Of a stretch of DNA of 51,417 nucleotides, positions 1 through 7,954 are shown in pieces (within the stretch, counting starts at the first letter, position 1; each line of letters starts with the position of its first letter). Source of the stretch: Lachnospiraceae bacterium (GTDB lineage Bacteria; Bacillota; Clostridia; Lachnospirales; Lachnospiraceae); NCBI GenBank assembly GCA_024698345.1, contig JAILRH010000247.1:1-51417 (forward strand). The letters run 5' to 3'. Position numbers and translations under genes: made by a program. Under the pieces are notes generated by a model, which saw only the letters and a list, made by a program, of their open reading frames with translations, ran no database searches and had not been told where the DNA came from.

Positions 1-1
1 T

Positions 2-895
2 GTACTTTTTTTAGTATTGTGCTTTGGATATATTTTAAATAAGTTTGGGATTCTTGACAGTAATTTCAACAGACGTGGTTCAAAACTGATCATAAACGGA
101 ACTACTCCTGCAATGATGATTAGTTCAGTTCTTGCTCTTTCAACACCACCGGAGGCAAAAGATGTAATGACTGTATTTATAATATCAATTGCAATGTACA
201 CACTGCTTCCTTTGATAGGATACATATTAACTATAGTTATAAAGCCTACCAGAGGGTCTGTTGGTGTATATCATTTTATGTATATTTTCTCAAATGTTGG
301 CTTTATGGGATTTCCGATTTTAAATGCCATTTACGGACCTACGGCCGTATTCTATGCAGGAATTGTTAATATCATTTTCAATCTCGGCTGCTATTCTTAC
401 GGTATTCTCATTATTAATCGCGGCTCTGATGTTGAGTCATCCATGAACTTAAAGAAATTAATCTCACCGGGAATTATATGCTCGATTCTGGCGTTACTCA
501 TCTATGTAACAGGAGTTCATTTTCCACCTGTTATTGAAGATACTGTTTCAACTATCGGTGGCATAACTCCCGCCCTTGCAATGATTATCATAGGATCAAC
601 TCTTGCAACAATCGATTTAAAAGATATATTCAATGACGTATACGTTTACATATTTGCAATAATCAAACAGATTGCAATTCCAATATTACTGATCCCTGTT
701 TGTCGTTTACTTATTAAAGACGAACTGGTTTACGGCGTGACTATGATGATGCTTCTTATGCCTGTTGGAAACACAGCTGTGTTGTTTACTACTGATTTTG
801 AGCACGATGAATCAATTGCCGCAAAATCAGTATTTATCACAACAGCCATGTCATTATTCACTATTCCTCTCGGAATGATTATCGCCTTAAGATAA
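2..895 (+). CDS. AEC family transporter, 5' end outside window
   Basis: Membrane transporter of the auxin efflux carrier (AEC) family, which moves organic acids or similar small anions; the substrate cannot be told from sequence. The frame is open from base 2 (reads VLFLVLCFGYILNKFG), matching the first helix of the complete paralogue at 2887-3861 (IVFGYILRKKEF), so the start lies just outside the window and only a few residues are missing. About eight hydrophobic segments are visible, with the usual break in the middle and the conserved ending ALAMIIIGSTLA followed by MPVGNTAVLFTTDF. The stop codon overlaps the 3' end of pepF on the other strand by 9 bp, so the two genes converge with no room for a terminator between them. 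Confidence 0.88.
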   Translation, partial: VLFLVLCFGYILNKFGILDSNFNRRGSKLIINGTTPAMMISSVLALSTPPEAKDVMTVFIISIAMYTLLPLIGYILTIVIKPTRGSVGVYHFMYIFSNVGFMGFPILNAIYGPTAVFYAGIVNIIFNLGCYSYGILIINRGSDVESSMNLKKLISPGIICSILALLIYVTGVHFPPVIEDTVSTIGGITPALAMIIIGSTLATIDLKDIFNDVYVYIFAIIKQIAIPILLIPVCRLLIKDELVYGVTMMMLLMPVGNTAVLFTTDFEHDESIAAKSVFITTAMSLFTIPLGMIIALR

Positions 896-2689
896 TGCGA
901 GTTTCTCCATTTCATCCAACAGTTCTTTGAATAACTGTAAGGCGTCTTCCACCGGCTTCGGAGTTGTCATATCAACTCCTGCCATTTTCAAAAGGTCTAT
1001 TGGGTCTTTTGTGCAGCCGCCTGTTAAAAACTTCATGTAATCATTTACACCCTTTTCACCTTCACGCAAAATCTTTGCAGAGAGGGCAATAGCTGCCGAT
1101 AATCCTGTGGCGTACTGATATACATAAAATGGTGTATAGAAATGTGGGATTCTAGCCCACTCAAGTGCTATCTCTTCATCGGATATCATCTCTTCACCAA
1201 AATACAATTTATTTAATTCATAGTAGATATCACTCAGAGATTCGCTTGTGAGAGTCTCACCCTCTTCAACTTTTCTATGAGTTATTTTTTCAAATTCGGC
1301 AAACATAGTCTGTCTGTAAAGCGTTCCCTTGAACTGCTCAAGGAAATGATTTATCAGGTAGGCTTTTTCTTTTTTGTCTTCAGTCTTATTTATAAGATGT
1401 CTGATTAGAAGTGCCTCGTTGCAGATTGACGCAACCTCCGCCACAAATATTCTGTAATCAGCATTAATATATGTCTGATTTTTGTTTGAATAGTAACTGT
1501 GAAGTGCATGTCCCATCTCGTGAGCCAAAGTAAATACATGGTCAAGATTTCCCTGATAGTTTAAGAGTACGTATGGATGAGTCCCATATGCACCCCATGA
1601 GTAAGCCCCACTCTTCTTGCCTTTGTTCTCATACACATCAATCCAGCGGTTATCAAATCCCTCTCTCAACGTCCTGATGTAATCTTCTCCCATAACCGAT
1701 AAACCTTCGGCAACAATTTCTTTTGCTTCCTCAAAAGGAATATCTCTGTCAGGAACATCAACTATCGGCACATACACATCATACATATGCAGTTCGTCGA
1801 CACCAAGCATCTTCTTTCTGAGAGCTACATATCTGTACATTAAATCCATATTCTTATGAACTGTCTCAATAAGATTGTCATAGACTTCTTCCGGAATATT
1901 ACTTCCATTCAGATACATTTCTCTTGTGGAATTGTAATGTCTGACATCAGCATAAAATACCGCCTGAGATACATTTGCATTAAATGTGGCAGCAAGAGTA
2001 TTCTTCATCTTGTCATAGGTTCCATAAAACGCCTTAAATGCACGTTCTCTTAACTCTCTGTCTGTACCTGTTTGTATTGGCACAAAGTTGCCGTGAGTCA
2101 GTTTAATCTCTTTTCCCTCACTGTCTTTAACAACAGGAAAATCAATATCTGCTCCGTTAAACATAGTATAAATATTGTCTGCAGCCTGCGCCATTCTTCT
2201 ACTCTTAGCAAGTATTTCCTCAGTATTTTTATCTAGAGTGTGCTCTTTTTTTCTTAGTATTTCAGATAGAAATCTTTTGTAATTTGAAAGACTTTCCATC
2301 TCAAGCCACTCTTTAATAACAACTTCATCCATTTCAAGAATCTCAGGCTCTATGAATGCCGTATTGCTTCCAAATTCCATGAACAGAGTCTCTGCCTTTC
2401 CGGCATATTCCTGATACTTTGAAACACTCATATCCTGATGATATTTCTGATTTGAATAAACATATAATCTCTCAACACTGTTTCCAACCTTATCAATCAG
2501 TTTCAGACATGAGAGCAGATTATCCGGACTCTGTGAAATCTTTCCTGCAAAATCAGGAACCTGTTTTAATGAAGCTTTCGTAACTTCATATTCACTCTCC
2601 CAGGCCTCATCTGATTCAAACATATCCTCCAAACGCCAGGTATCTTTTACATCTATCTCATTTCTTTCTAACAATTTGCTCTCTTTCAC
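887..2689 (-). CDS. pepF: Oligoendopeptidase F (M3B zinc peptidase)
   Basis: Cytoplasmic zinc metallopeptidase that cuts short peptides, probably for peptide use or protein turnover. The 600-residue length is normal for PepF. The zinc motif HEMGHALHS is near residue 390, and the third-ligand glutamate follows in the helix FVAEVASICNEALL. The start is GTG at 2689, chosen because AGGAGG sits 7 bases upstream and no better ATG is near. The end converges with the AEC gene (9-bp overlap). A second AEC gene lies upstream on the same strand, separated by a palindromic repeat (2781-2880), so co-transcription with it is possible but not shown. Confidence 0.95.
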   Translation of the reverse strand: MKESKLLERNEIDVKDTWRLEDMFESDEAWESEYEVTKASLKQVPDFAGKISQSPDNLLSCLKLIDKVGNSVERLYVYSNQKYHQDMSVSKYQEYAGKAETLFMEFGSNTAFIEPEILEMDEVVIKEWLEMESLSNYKRFLSEILRKKEHTLDKNTEEILAKSRRMAQAADNIYTMFNGADIDFPVVKDSEGKEIKLTHGNFVPIQTGTDRELRERAFKAFYGTYDKMKNTLAATFNANVSQAVFYADVRHYNSTREMYLNGSNIPEEVYDNLIETVHKNMDLMYRYVALRKKMLGVDELHMYDVYVPIVDVPDRDIPFEEAKEIVAEGLSVMGEDYIRTLREGFDNRWIDVYENKGKKSGAYSWGAYGTHPYVLLNYQGNLDHVFTLAHEMGHALHSYYSNKNQTYINADYRIFVAEVASICNEALLIRHLINKTEDKKEKAYLINHFLEQFKGTLYRQTMFAEFEKITHRKVEEGETLTSESLSDIYYELNKLYFGEEMISDEEIALEWARIPHFYTPFYVYQYATGLSAAIALSAKILREGEKGVNDYMKFLTGGCTKDPIDLLKMAGVDMTTPKPVEDALQLFKELLDEMEKLALS

Positions 2690-2780
2690 TGTATCCTCCT
2701 TTATTTGTTCCTTTTATTGTCATACTTTATATTATTTATTATCTTATTGCATATCTCTTATGAATCTTATCCGACTTAGT

Positions 2781-2880
2781 GCAAGACTCTCTCGTGAGAT
2801 TGAACTCCCACTGATACTATTTTGTCACTCACAACTTAGCAAATATGTGCTTGAAGTGGAGTCATCTCACATCTGATATA
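2781..2880. repeat. Dispersed palindromic repeat, copy A
   Basis: About 100 bp lying just past the stop codon of the AEC gene at 2887. It shares long near-identical blocks with 36971-37069 (CTGATACTATTTTGT, ATATGTGCTTGAAG and CATCTGATATA) and begins with CAAGACTC like the left end of that copy. It lacks the GC-rich middle module present there. Its outer arms GTGAGAT and ATCTCAC pair, and an inner near-palindrome is centred on 2852. Confidence 0.8.
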
Positions 2881-2886
2881 ATCTGC

Positions 2887-3861
2887 TTACACATATCCCA
2901 ATGTTCTGAGAACAAATATAATTGTTGTTATTGTGATGGCTGAAAACAAAGTACTGATAACAACCATGCTGGATGTTAGAATGCCATCGCAACCTGCGCC
3001 TTTTGCCATGATAAAGCAGCTTGGCGTGGTAGGCGAACCAAGCATAATTACAATAGCCATCAGTTCCTTATCTCTGAAACCAAGCAATACTGCCAATGGT
3101 AGAAATATTATTGCCTGTCCTACAAGTTTTATGAATGAACCTGTTACTGCAGGTCCTATCTTCTCAATTGCTTTTCCAAATTCAAATGAGCCCCCGATTG
3201 CAATTAATGCAAGAGGTGTTGTTATTTTTGCAAGCGTACTTATGGTATTGCCCATCATAACAGGAAAATCCACTTCAAGAAGTGAAAGCGCCACCCCAAT
3301 GACAATACCTATTATGATTGGGTTGGTTACTATTCCGATAAGACTCATTTTGATATTTTCTTTTCTGATTTGTCTAACCATTGCTTTGTTGGTATTCCTT
3401 TTATGCACCGGTGATTCCATCTGCAATACAATAACAGAAAAAATATTGTACAAAGGAACAGCTCCGATTATCATCATTGGTACCATTCCGGTATCTCCGT
3501 AAATATTCAAAACAAATGCTGTTCCAAGTACTGCTGCACTTCCTCTGAAGGAACCTTGAACGAACTCCGCTATTACGGATTTATCTTTTATAAATAGCTT
3601 TGCTCCAATCCATATCACAACAAAACATGCTGTCGTCACCAACGCACAATAAGCTATATACTTCGTCTTAAACTGTGCCTTAAAATCCATTGCCATGAGA
3701 TCCTGAATCAGAAGTAGCGGCAATGTTATTCTAAAATTCAGTCTGTTTGATACCTTGATAAATTCTTCATTTATAAATTCTTTTTTTCTTAATATGTACC
3801 CGAATACAATTATTGCAAACACAGGTACGGTTGCATTAAGACTGTATATCAGATTCTCCAT
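2887..3861 (-). CDS. AEC family transporter
   Basis: Complete 324-residue member of the auxin efflux carrier family, a paralogue of the partial gene at the left edge. About ten hydrophobic helices in two halves are separated by a charged loop (HKRNTNKAMVRQIRKEN, near residues 150-170). The C-terminal half has the family's ITTPLALIAIGGSF and LGSPTTPSCFIMAK blocks. ATG follows GGGAGAAAG. The family exports or imports small organic anions; the substrate is unknown. The location beside pepF suggests, but does not prove, a link to peptide or amino-acid metabolism. Confidence 0.9.
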   Translation of the reverse strand: MENLIYSLNATVPVFAIIVFGYILRKKEFINEEFIKVSNRLNFRITLPLLLIQDLMAMDFKAQFKTKYIAYCALVTTACFVVIWIGAKLFIKDKSVIAEFVQGSFRGSAAVLGTAFVLNIYGDTGMVPMMIIGAVPLYNIFSVIVLQMESPVHKRNTNKAMVRQIRKENIKMSLIGIVTNPIIIGIVIGVALSLLEVDFPVMMGNTISTLAKITTPLALIAIGGSFEFGKAIEKIGPAVTGSFIKLVGQAIIFLPLAVLLGFRDKELMAIVIMLGSPTTPSCFIMAKGAGCDGILTSSMVVISTLFSAITITTIIFVLRTLGYV

Positions 3862-4212
3862 AATTTACTTTCTCCCATTTTGATATTATTTTAATCCGGC
3901 ATTAATTATATCATTTTATTTGTAATTCATAAACATTATCGTTTATACTTTTATTATAAATTGTAACTATTCAGCCATGCACATAAAAGAATAAATATTA
4001 TGAAAGACTGCTTGCAGGATTTCAAATATTTATTTTTTTATGTATTTGGGGAACCCAAATCAGCGAGAAGTAGCAGATTTATCTGCGGATTCGAGCTGGC
4101 ATTGCTGAAAGGCTGAATAGTTACGATTTGATATTCGAAGGATGAAAATCACGAAAGCTTAGCAGCTTTGCCGGATTCGAGCTGGAATTGATAGATTGGG
4201 AGGTCTGACTCT
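3862..4212. other. Spacer holding an inverted-repeat element
   Basis: A 351-bp spacer between the divergent AEC and GNAT genes. No convincing protein gene. It contains the 162-bp inverted-repeat element (3963-4124) and a second partial copy of that element's right end up to the GNAT ribosome-binding site. The 3862-3960 part is plain AT-rich sequence where promoters for either gene could lie; I cannot pick a clear one. Confidence 0.6.
3963..4124. repeat. 162-bp element bounded by 14-bp inverted repeats
   Basis: Left arm GTAACTATTCAGCC (3963-3976) and right arm GGCTGAATAGTTAC (4111-4124) are perfect complements. Inside are further hairpins: AATAAATATTATGAAA pairing with TTTCAAATATTTATT, ATTTGGG with CCCAAAT (4044-4060), and GCAGA with TCTGC (4073-4086). 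It could be a MITE-like element or a multibranched structured RNA. The block CGGATTCGAGCTGG (4086-4099) recurs at 4172-4185, so a partial second copy abuts the GNAT gene. Confidence 0.75.
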
Positions 4213-5034
4213 ATGAACAAAAATGCAAATAATGACATTGTGATCAATCGCTTATTCACTTTTGATAATTCCATTGTTAAAACATGTGAAAATATAGCAG
4301 CGCTGTGTAATGCAAATGATTACTTTACACACTCTTTTTTCTATGAGGACTTGTACGATGCTAATGTATCCGATGATAATCTGCCTTCAATGTATGTAGC
4401 AAAAAAGAATGATATGACTGTTGGTTTTCTCTCAACATATTCACTTGGAGATTCCATAGAAATATGTGCATTTGTCCATCCTGACTTCGAAGGAATGGGT
4501 ATATTTAAATCCATGTACAGATTATTTGCTGATGATTACGAGGGCTATGACATTTACGTTTCCTGTTTCCCATCTGACACCAAACTGATATCTTTTATAA
4601 ATCATTTTGACTATCAATACCACAATACAGAACTTTTGATGAAATATGAATCCGTTGGTTTCAACAACAGTTCTGTATTCGAACTGTTATCGGCATCATT
4701 TTTTGACTCTAAACCTCTGATTATCAACAAAAATGCTTCGGAAAATGAGATTTCATACACACTATCCACCACCGACGGCAGTCTCATTTTAGGAGAAGGC
4801 ACTGCTTTCTTAGATGCGCAGGCAGCATCCATTCACGACATTCTTATTCATGAAGAATACAGAAATCGAAAATATGGATTATTGCTTGTAAAATATATGA
4901 TAAACGATCTCTGCTCAATGAAAAACAGCATTCTCCTTCATGTATCGAAAGAAAATGCTGCTGCTTTTTCACTTTATAATAAATTAGGGTTTAAAATCGT
5001 TGAACAATTAGATTATTACTTATCGATGCTGTAA
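4213..5034 (+). CDS. Tandem GNAT-family acetyltransferase
   Basis: Predicted acetyl-CoA-dependent N-acetyltransferase of 273 residues with two GNAT-like halves. The first (about 35-120) shows ICAFVHPDFEGMGIFKSMY, the second (about 195-273) shows ASIHDILIHEEYRNRKYG followed by NAAAFSLYNKLGFKIVE, the acetyl-CoA loop and the typical C-terminal strand-helix. The second half looks the more complete domain. The start follows GGGAGG at a 9-base spacing. The acceptor substrate is unknown. The last 19 bp overlap the 3' end of lepB on the opposite strand. Confidence 0.85.
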   Translation: MNKNANNDIVINRLFTFDNSIVKTCENIAALCNANDYFTHSFFYEDLYDANVSDDNLPSMYVAKKNDMTVGFLSTYSLGDSIEICAFVHPDFEGMGIFKSMYRLFADDYEGYDIYVSCFPSDTKLISFINHFDYQYHNTELLMKYESVGFNNSSVFELLSASFFDSKPLIINKNASENEISYTLSTTDGSLILGEGTAFLDAQAASIHDILIHEEYRNRKYGLLLVKYMINDLCSMKNSILLHVSKENAAAFSLYNKLGFKIVEQLDYYLSML

Positions 5035-5723
5035 TCTGCGCTGTCAATTACTCCCGCATCTTTAAATGGCCAATATACCACAACAGCCTTTGCAATAATC
5101 TTCTTTCTGCTTACATATGAGTTCTTCCAGAATCTTGCATCGTTAGAGATATTTCTGTTATCTCCCATAACAAAATAACTGTCTGCAGGAACATCAAAAG
5201 ACAATCCATCATTCGCGTTCAGCCATTCCTCGGGAAGATATGGCTCTTCTAATGGTGTATCGTTGCCATCTATGTATACATGTCCGTCTCTGATTGCTAC
5301 ATTCTCTCCTGGAAGTCCGATAACTCTCTTTACGAAATTCTCTGTTTCGTCGTCAGGAAACTTGAATATTACAACGTCTCCTCTTTCAGGACCTTTTTTG
5401 ATATATGCAAGCCTGTTACCAATCATTCTGTCACCGGTCATTATTGTATTCTCCATCGATCCGCTTGGTACATTTGCATTGATTATAATAAAGTTATCCA
5501 AAAATGCTGCTGCCGCAATCGCAATCACAAAAATGGCAACCCAAGAAATAATTTCCTTTTTTAGGTCAAATTTATCTTTGTCTTCCTCACTATCTGTTTT
5601 AGCTTCATCCTGATTATCAGATTCAGTCTGTGCTTTGGATACAGACTCCATCTCCTCATACATATTTTCTGCTTTATCTATAGCTTCAGATTCTTCTGTA
5701 GTCACATTAGTATTCTCGTCCAT
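5016..5723 (-). CDS. lepB: Signal peptidase I
   Basis: Membrane-bound serine protease that removes signal peptides from exported proteins. One transmembrane helix (about residues 58-80) precedes the catalytic serine in PSGSMENTI (Ser89). The general-base lysine is in NFVKRVIGLPGE (Lys132), and the C-terminal box YFVMGDNRNISNDARFW is present. All catalytic boxes are intact. A cytosolic N-terminal extension of about 50 residues, very rich in Glu and Asp, precedes the helix; short signal peptidases of this type usually have far less. ATG follows GAGGAGGG. The gene converges with the GNAT gene and diverges from the XRE regulator. Confidence 0.96.
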   Translation of the reverse strand: MDENTNVTTEESEAIDKAENMYEEMESVSKAQTESDNQDEAKTDSEEDKDKFDLKKEIISWVAIFVIAIAAAAFLDNFIIINANVPSGSMENTIMTGDRMIGNRLAYIKKGPERGDVVIFKFPDDETENFVKRVIGLPGENVAIRDGHVYIDGNDTPLEEPYLPEEWLNANDGLSFDVPADSYFVMGDNRNISNDARFWKNSYVSRKKIIAKAVVVYWPFKDAGVIDSADYSIDK

Positions 5724-6050
5724 CTTACGCCCTCCTCATTTTTGTTTTTAATATCTTCACGTGAAAAAGTATACCATAATATTACACTTATAAAAACAAT
5801 TTATTGTTGATTATTTCTTATTTTTTTCTTAAATTGCGGTTTTTCTATCCAAATAAACTAAAAATGGGATTATATTAATAGGCTCCTTTTTGAATAACTG
5901 CCGGTTTCAATTTCACAACTTTGTTTCTTAGTTTGTAAGAATTTCGGTAATATTTCTTATTATCTGCGATTCGATTGACTATGCTCATTTTTCTAATATA
6001 AGATTGCATTGGACAATAAATATTTAGTTTACATTAATTGAGGTTATCAA
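5724..6050. other. Divergent promoter spacer lepB / XRE gene
   Basis: A 327-bp AT-rich spacer with no protein gene. On the minus strand an extended -10 (TGGTATACT, complement of 5768-5776) lies 45 bases before the lepB start and is a candidate lepB promoter with no clear -35. On the plus strand there is a -35/-10 pair ahead of the XRE gene, listed separately. Confidence 0.5.
5975..6002 (+). promoter_or_regulatory. Candidate promoter of the XRE regulator
   Basis: TTGACT (5975-5980), a 16-base spacer and TATAAG (5997-6002), ending 48 bases before the start codon. Both boxes are close to the housekeeping consensus; there is no experimental support. Confidence 0.5.
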
Positions 6051-6410
6051 ATGGAAAAATCAAACAACAACAATATGTCAGATTTGGAACGCAAAGATAT
6101 ATCAGAACTGTTAAAAAAATATAGAAAACTAAATAATTATTCTGTTAAAGATGTTTTGGTCTTAATGCAGGAAAAATCTCTGTTCGTAGCCGAAAAAACT
6201 TTATATGGCTGGGAAAACGGCAGATCTCAGCCAAGTATTGAAGCGTTATTTGTTCTCTGTGAGATTTATAAAATCCCTAATGTAATGGAAGCATTCGGTT
6301 ATGATGGTGGGGAACCTTTTTATGTTTCACCACATGAAGGAGATGTTATAAGACAATATCGCAGGTATCCTTCATTACAGACCGCTATTGATAAACTTCT
6401 TGATTTGTAA
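6051..6410 (+). CDS. Small XRE-family helix-turn-helix regulator
   Basis: DNA-binding protein of 119 residues. The helix-turn-helix occupies about residues 17-75 (ISELLKKYRKLNNYSVKDV, then KTLYGWENGRSQPSIEALF as recognition helix region). The C-terminal tail of about 45 residues has no recognised domain. Target genes are unknown. It is read toward rpoD and ends at a shared bidirectional terminator. A single-domain XRE protein of this kind may be a housekeeping or phage-derived regulator; no other phage genes are near. Confidence 0.85.
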   Translation: MEKSNNNNMSDLERKDISELLKKYRKLNNYSVKDVLVLMQEKSLFVAEKTLYGWENGRSQPSIEALFVLCEIYKIPNVMEAFGYDGGEPFYVSPHEGDVIRQYRRYPSLQTAIDKLLDL

Positions 6411-6477
6411 GAAAATCAAGCATTCTGTCTTATACACAATTTTCACTTGACGCATCGCATATAACAAATATAAAAAA

Positions 6478-6506
6478 CGAACATGCACATACATGTTCGC
6501 TTTTTT
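6478..6506. terminator. Bidirectional terminator between XRE gene and rpoD
   Basis: Perfect 8-bp stem CGAACATG (6478-6485) and CATGTTCG (6492-6499) with a 6-base loop. It is preceded by an A run and followed by a T run (6501-6506), so it can stop transcription from both converging genes. Confidence 0.88.
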
Positions 6507-6509
6507 ATA

Positions 6510-7631
6510 TTAATTATTTAAAAAGTCTTTTATCTTCTTACTTCTTACTGGATTTCTAAGTTTTCTGAGTGCTTTTGCCTCAATCTGTCTAATACGCTCT
6601 CTTGTAACTTTGAATTCCTTACCAACTTCCTCAAGAGTTCTTGGATGTCCGTCTCTGAGACCAAATCTCAAAATAATAACTTCCCTTTCTCTCTCTTTTA
6701 AATCTTCAAGCAGTGTATCAATATGCTCTCGCAACATAACTGATTCAATATTTGCTTCAGGTGTTACAGTGTTGTTATCTGCAACGAAATCGCCAAGGTT
6801 TGAATCATCTTCCTCACCGATTGGTGTTTCAAGGGATGCCGGCTCTCTTGCTATCTGCATTATCTCAAGAACCTTCTCCTCTGACATATCAAGGGCTTTT
6901 GCAAGCTCCTGAGTAGATGGCTCATATCCAAGTTCAAGAGTAAGTTTTCTCTGCATCTTCGACATTCTGTTGATTGTCTCAACCATGTGTACAGGTACAC
7001 GAATTGTTCTGGCGTGATCTGCAAGTGCTCTTGTAACTGACTGTCTAATCCACCATGTCGCATATGTACTCAGCTTATATCCCTTTTCATAATCAAACTT
7101 CTCAACACCTTTAATGAGTCCAAGATTTCCTTCCTGAACAAGGTCAAGGAAACTCATTCCTCGTCCTGTATATCTCTTTGCAATACTTACAACCAGACGC
7201 AAGTTTGCCTCTATAAGTTTCTGCTTAGCTTCTTCATCACCGTCAGCTTTACGCTTTGCAAGTTCTAACTCTTCATCTGCTGAGAGAAGTGGAACTGTAC
7301 CTATCTCTTTGAGATACATACGAACAGGATCTTCTGTTCCAACTCCCTCTAACAGGTCAACAGCATCAAGGATAACTTCTTCTTCCTCATCACCTACAAC
7401 AAAATCATCATCAGGTTCAGGAATAAAATCGTCATCAGCCTTTCCTGCATTAATCGTAAATACATCAATCTTCTGTGTTTCTAAATACTTATAAACCTCT
7501 TCCAACTGATCTGCCTCGAGTGGAGTATCTTTAAAGAACGAAGTAATATCCTTTACATCCAAAACATTATTCTTCTTTTTTCCTAATTCCACAAGCTTAG
7601 CTATTTTTTCTAAAAAGTCCTTATTTTCCAT
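6510..7631 (-). CDS. rpoD: Primary RNA polymerase sigma factor (sigma-70/SigA)
   Basis: Housekeeping sigma factor, 373 residues, the usual length of the Firmicutes form without the large non-conserved region of E. coli. Region 1.1 is at about 1-75 and is followed by a very acidic linker. Regions 1.2-2.4 run from [14 protein letters not shown] to [18 protein letters not shown]. Region 3 follows, and region 4 includes [16 protein letters not shown] and [18 protein letters not shown] for -35 recognition. The gene is not next to dnaG here: aminopeptidase P lies upstream and an XRE regulator downstream. ATG follows GAAGGGAA. Confidence 0.97.
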   Translation of the reverse strand: MENKDFLEKIAKLVELGKKKNNVLDVKDITSFFKDTPLEADQLEEVYKYLETQKIDVFTINAGKADDDFIPEPDDDFVVGDEEEEVILDAVDLLEGVGTEDPVRMYLKEIGTVPLLSADEELELAKRKADGDEEAKQKLIEANLRLVVSIAKRYTGRGMSFLDLVQEGNLGLIKGVEKFDYEKGYKLSTYATWWIRQSVTRALADHARTIRVPVHMVETINRMSKMQRKLTLELGYEPSTQELAKALDMSEEKVLEIMQIAREPASLETPIGEEDDSNLGDFVADNNTVTPEANIESVMLREHIDTLLEDLKEREREVIILRFGLRDGHPRTLEEVGKEFKVTRERIRQIEAKALRKLRNPVRSKKIKDFLNN

Positions 7632-7954
7632 GAGTCAATTCCCTTCTTCATGTAATGTTACAATCGCTTGTAACCGGTATTTTTTCTGACATTTTTTGAA
7701 TGATTATGTCAAAAAAGATGGTATTTTAAGTAACTAAACTATACCGAATTATAATTATACAGATTAATTACTGTCATGTAAAGGCTTGGCCTGTTTATTT
7801 TTTACAAATTATTCTATATTATGCACATTTTTGCCATTTTTATACAACATTTTATGCACTATTACCACTTGTTTTTTACTATGCTGTCATACACAGTAAA
7901 CGCACGAATATTATTATGAAACACTTACCTTCTAATCTTCCATTCCGGAGATAA
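7632..7954. other. rpoD upstream spacer
   Basis: A 323-bp spacer with no protein gene. A candidate minus-strand rpoD promoter has TATAAT (complement of 7748-7753), an 18-base spacer and ATGACA (complement of 7772-7777). An imperfect inverted repeat (CTGACA ... TGTCAA with A/T runs, about 7681-7717) lies between promoter and gene. At the right edge, GGAGATA (7947-7953) and TATCTCC (7958-7964) form a hairpin whose loop holds the stop codon of the upstream aminopeptidase. Confidence 0.5.
7748..7777 (-). promoter_or_regulatory. Candidate rpoD promoter
   Basis: On the minus strand ATGACA, 18 bases, then a consensus TATAAT, ending about 117 bases before the rpoD start codon. A second TATAAT overlaps at 7754-7759 with worse spacing. 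Confidence 0.5.

Noticed and set aside
2676-2876. 66-codon plus-strand open frame beside pepF
   Set aside because: It runs through the start of pepF and repeat copy A; no ribosome-binding site and no protein-like composition.
3963-4124. Insertion sequence
   Set aside because: Terminal inverted repeats are clear but no transposase frame is inside; at most a non-autonomous element.
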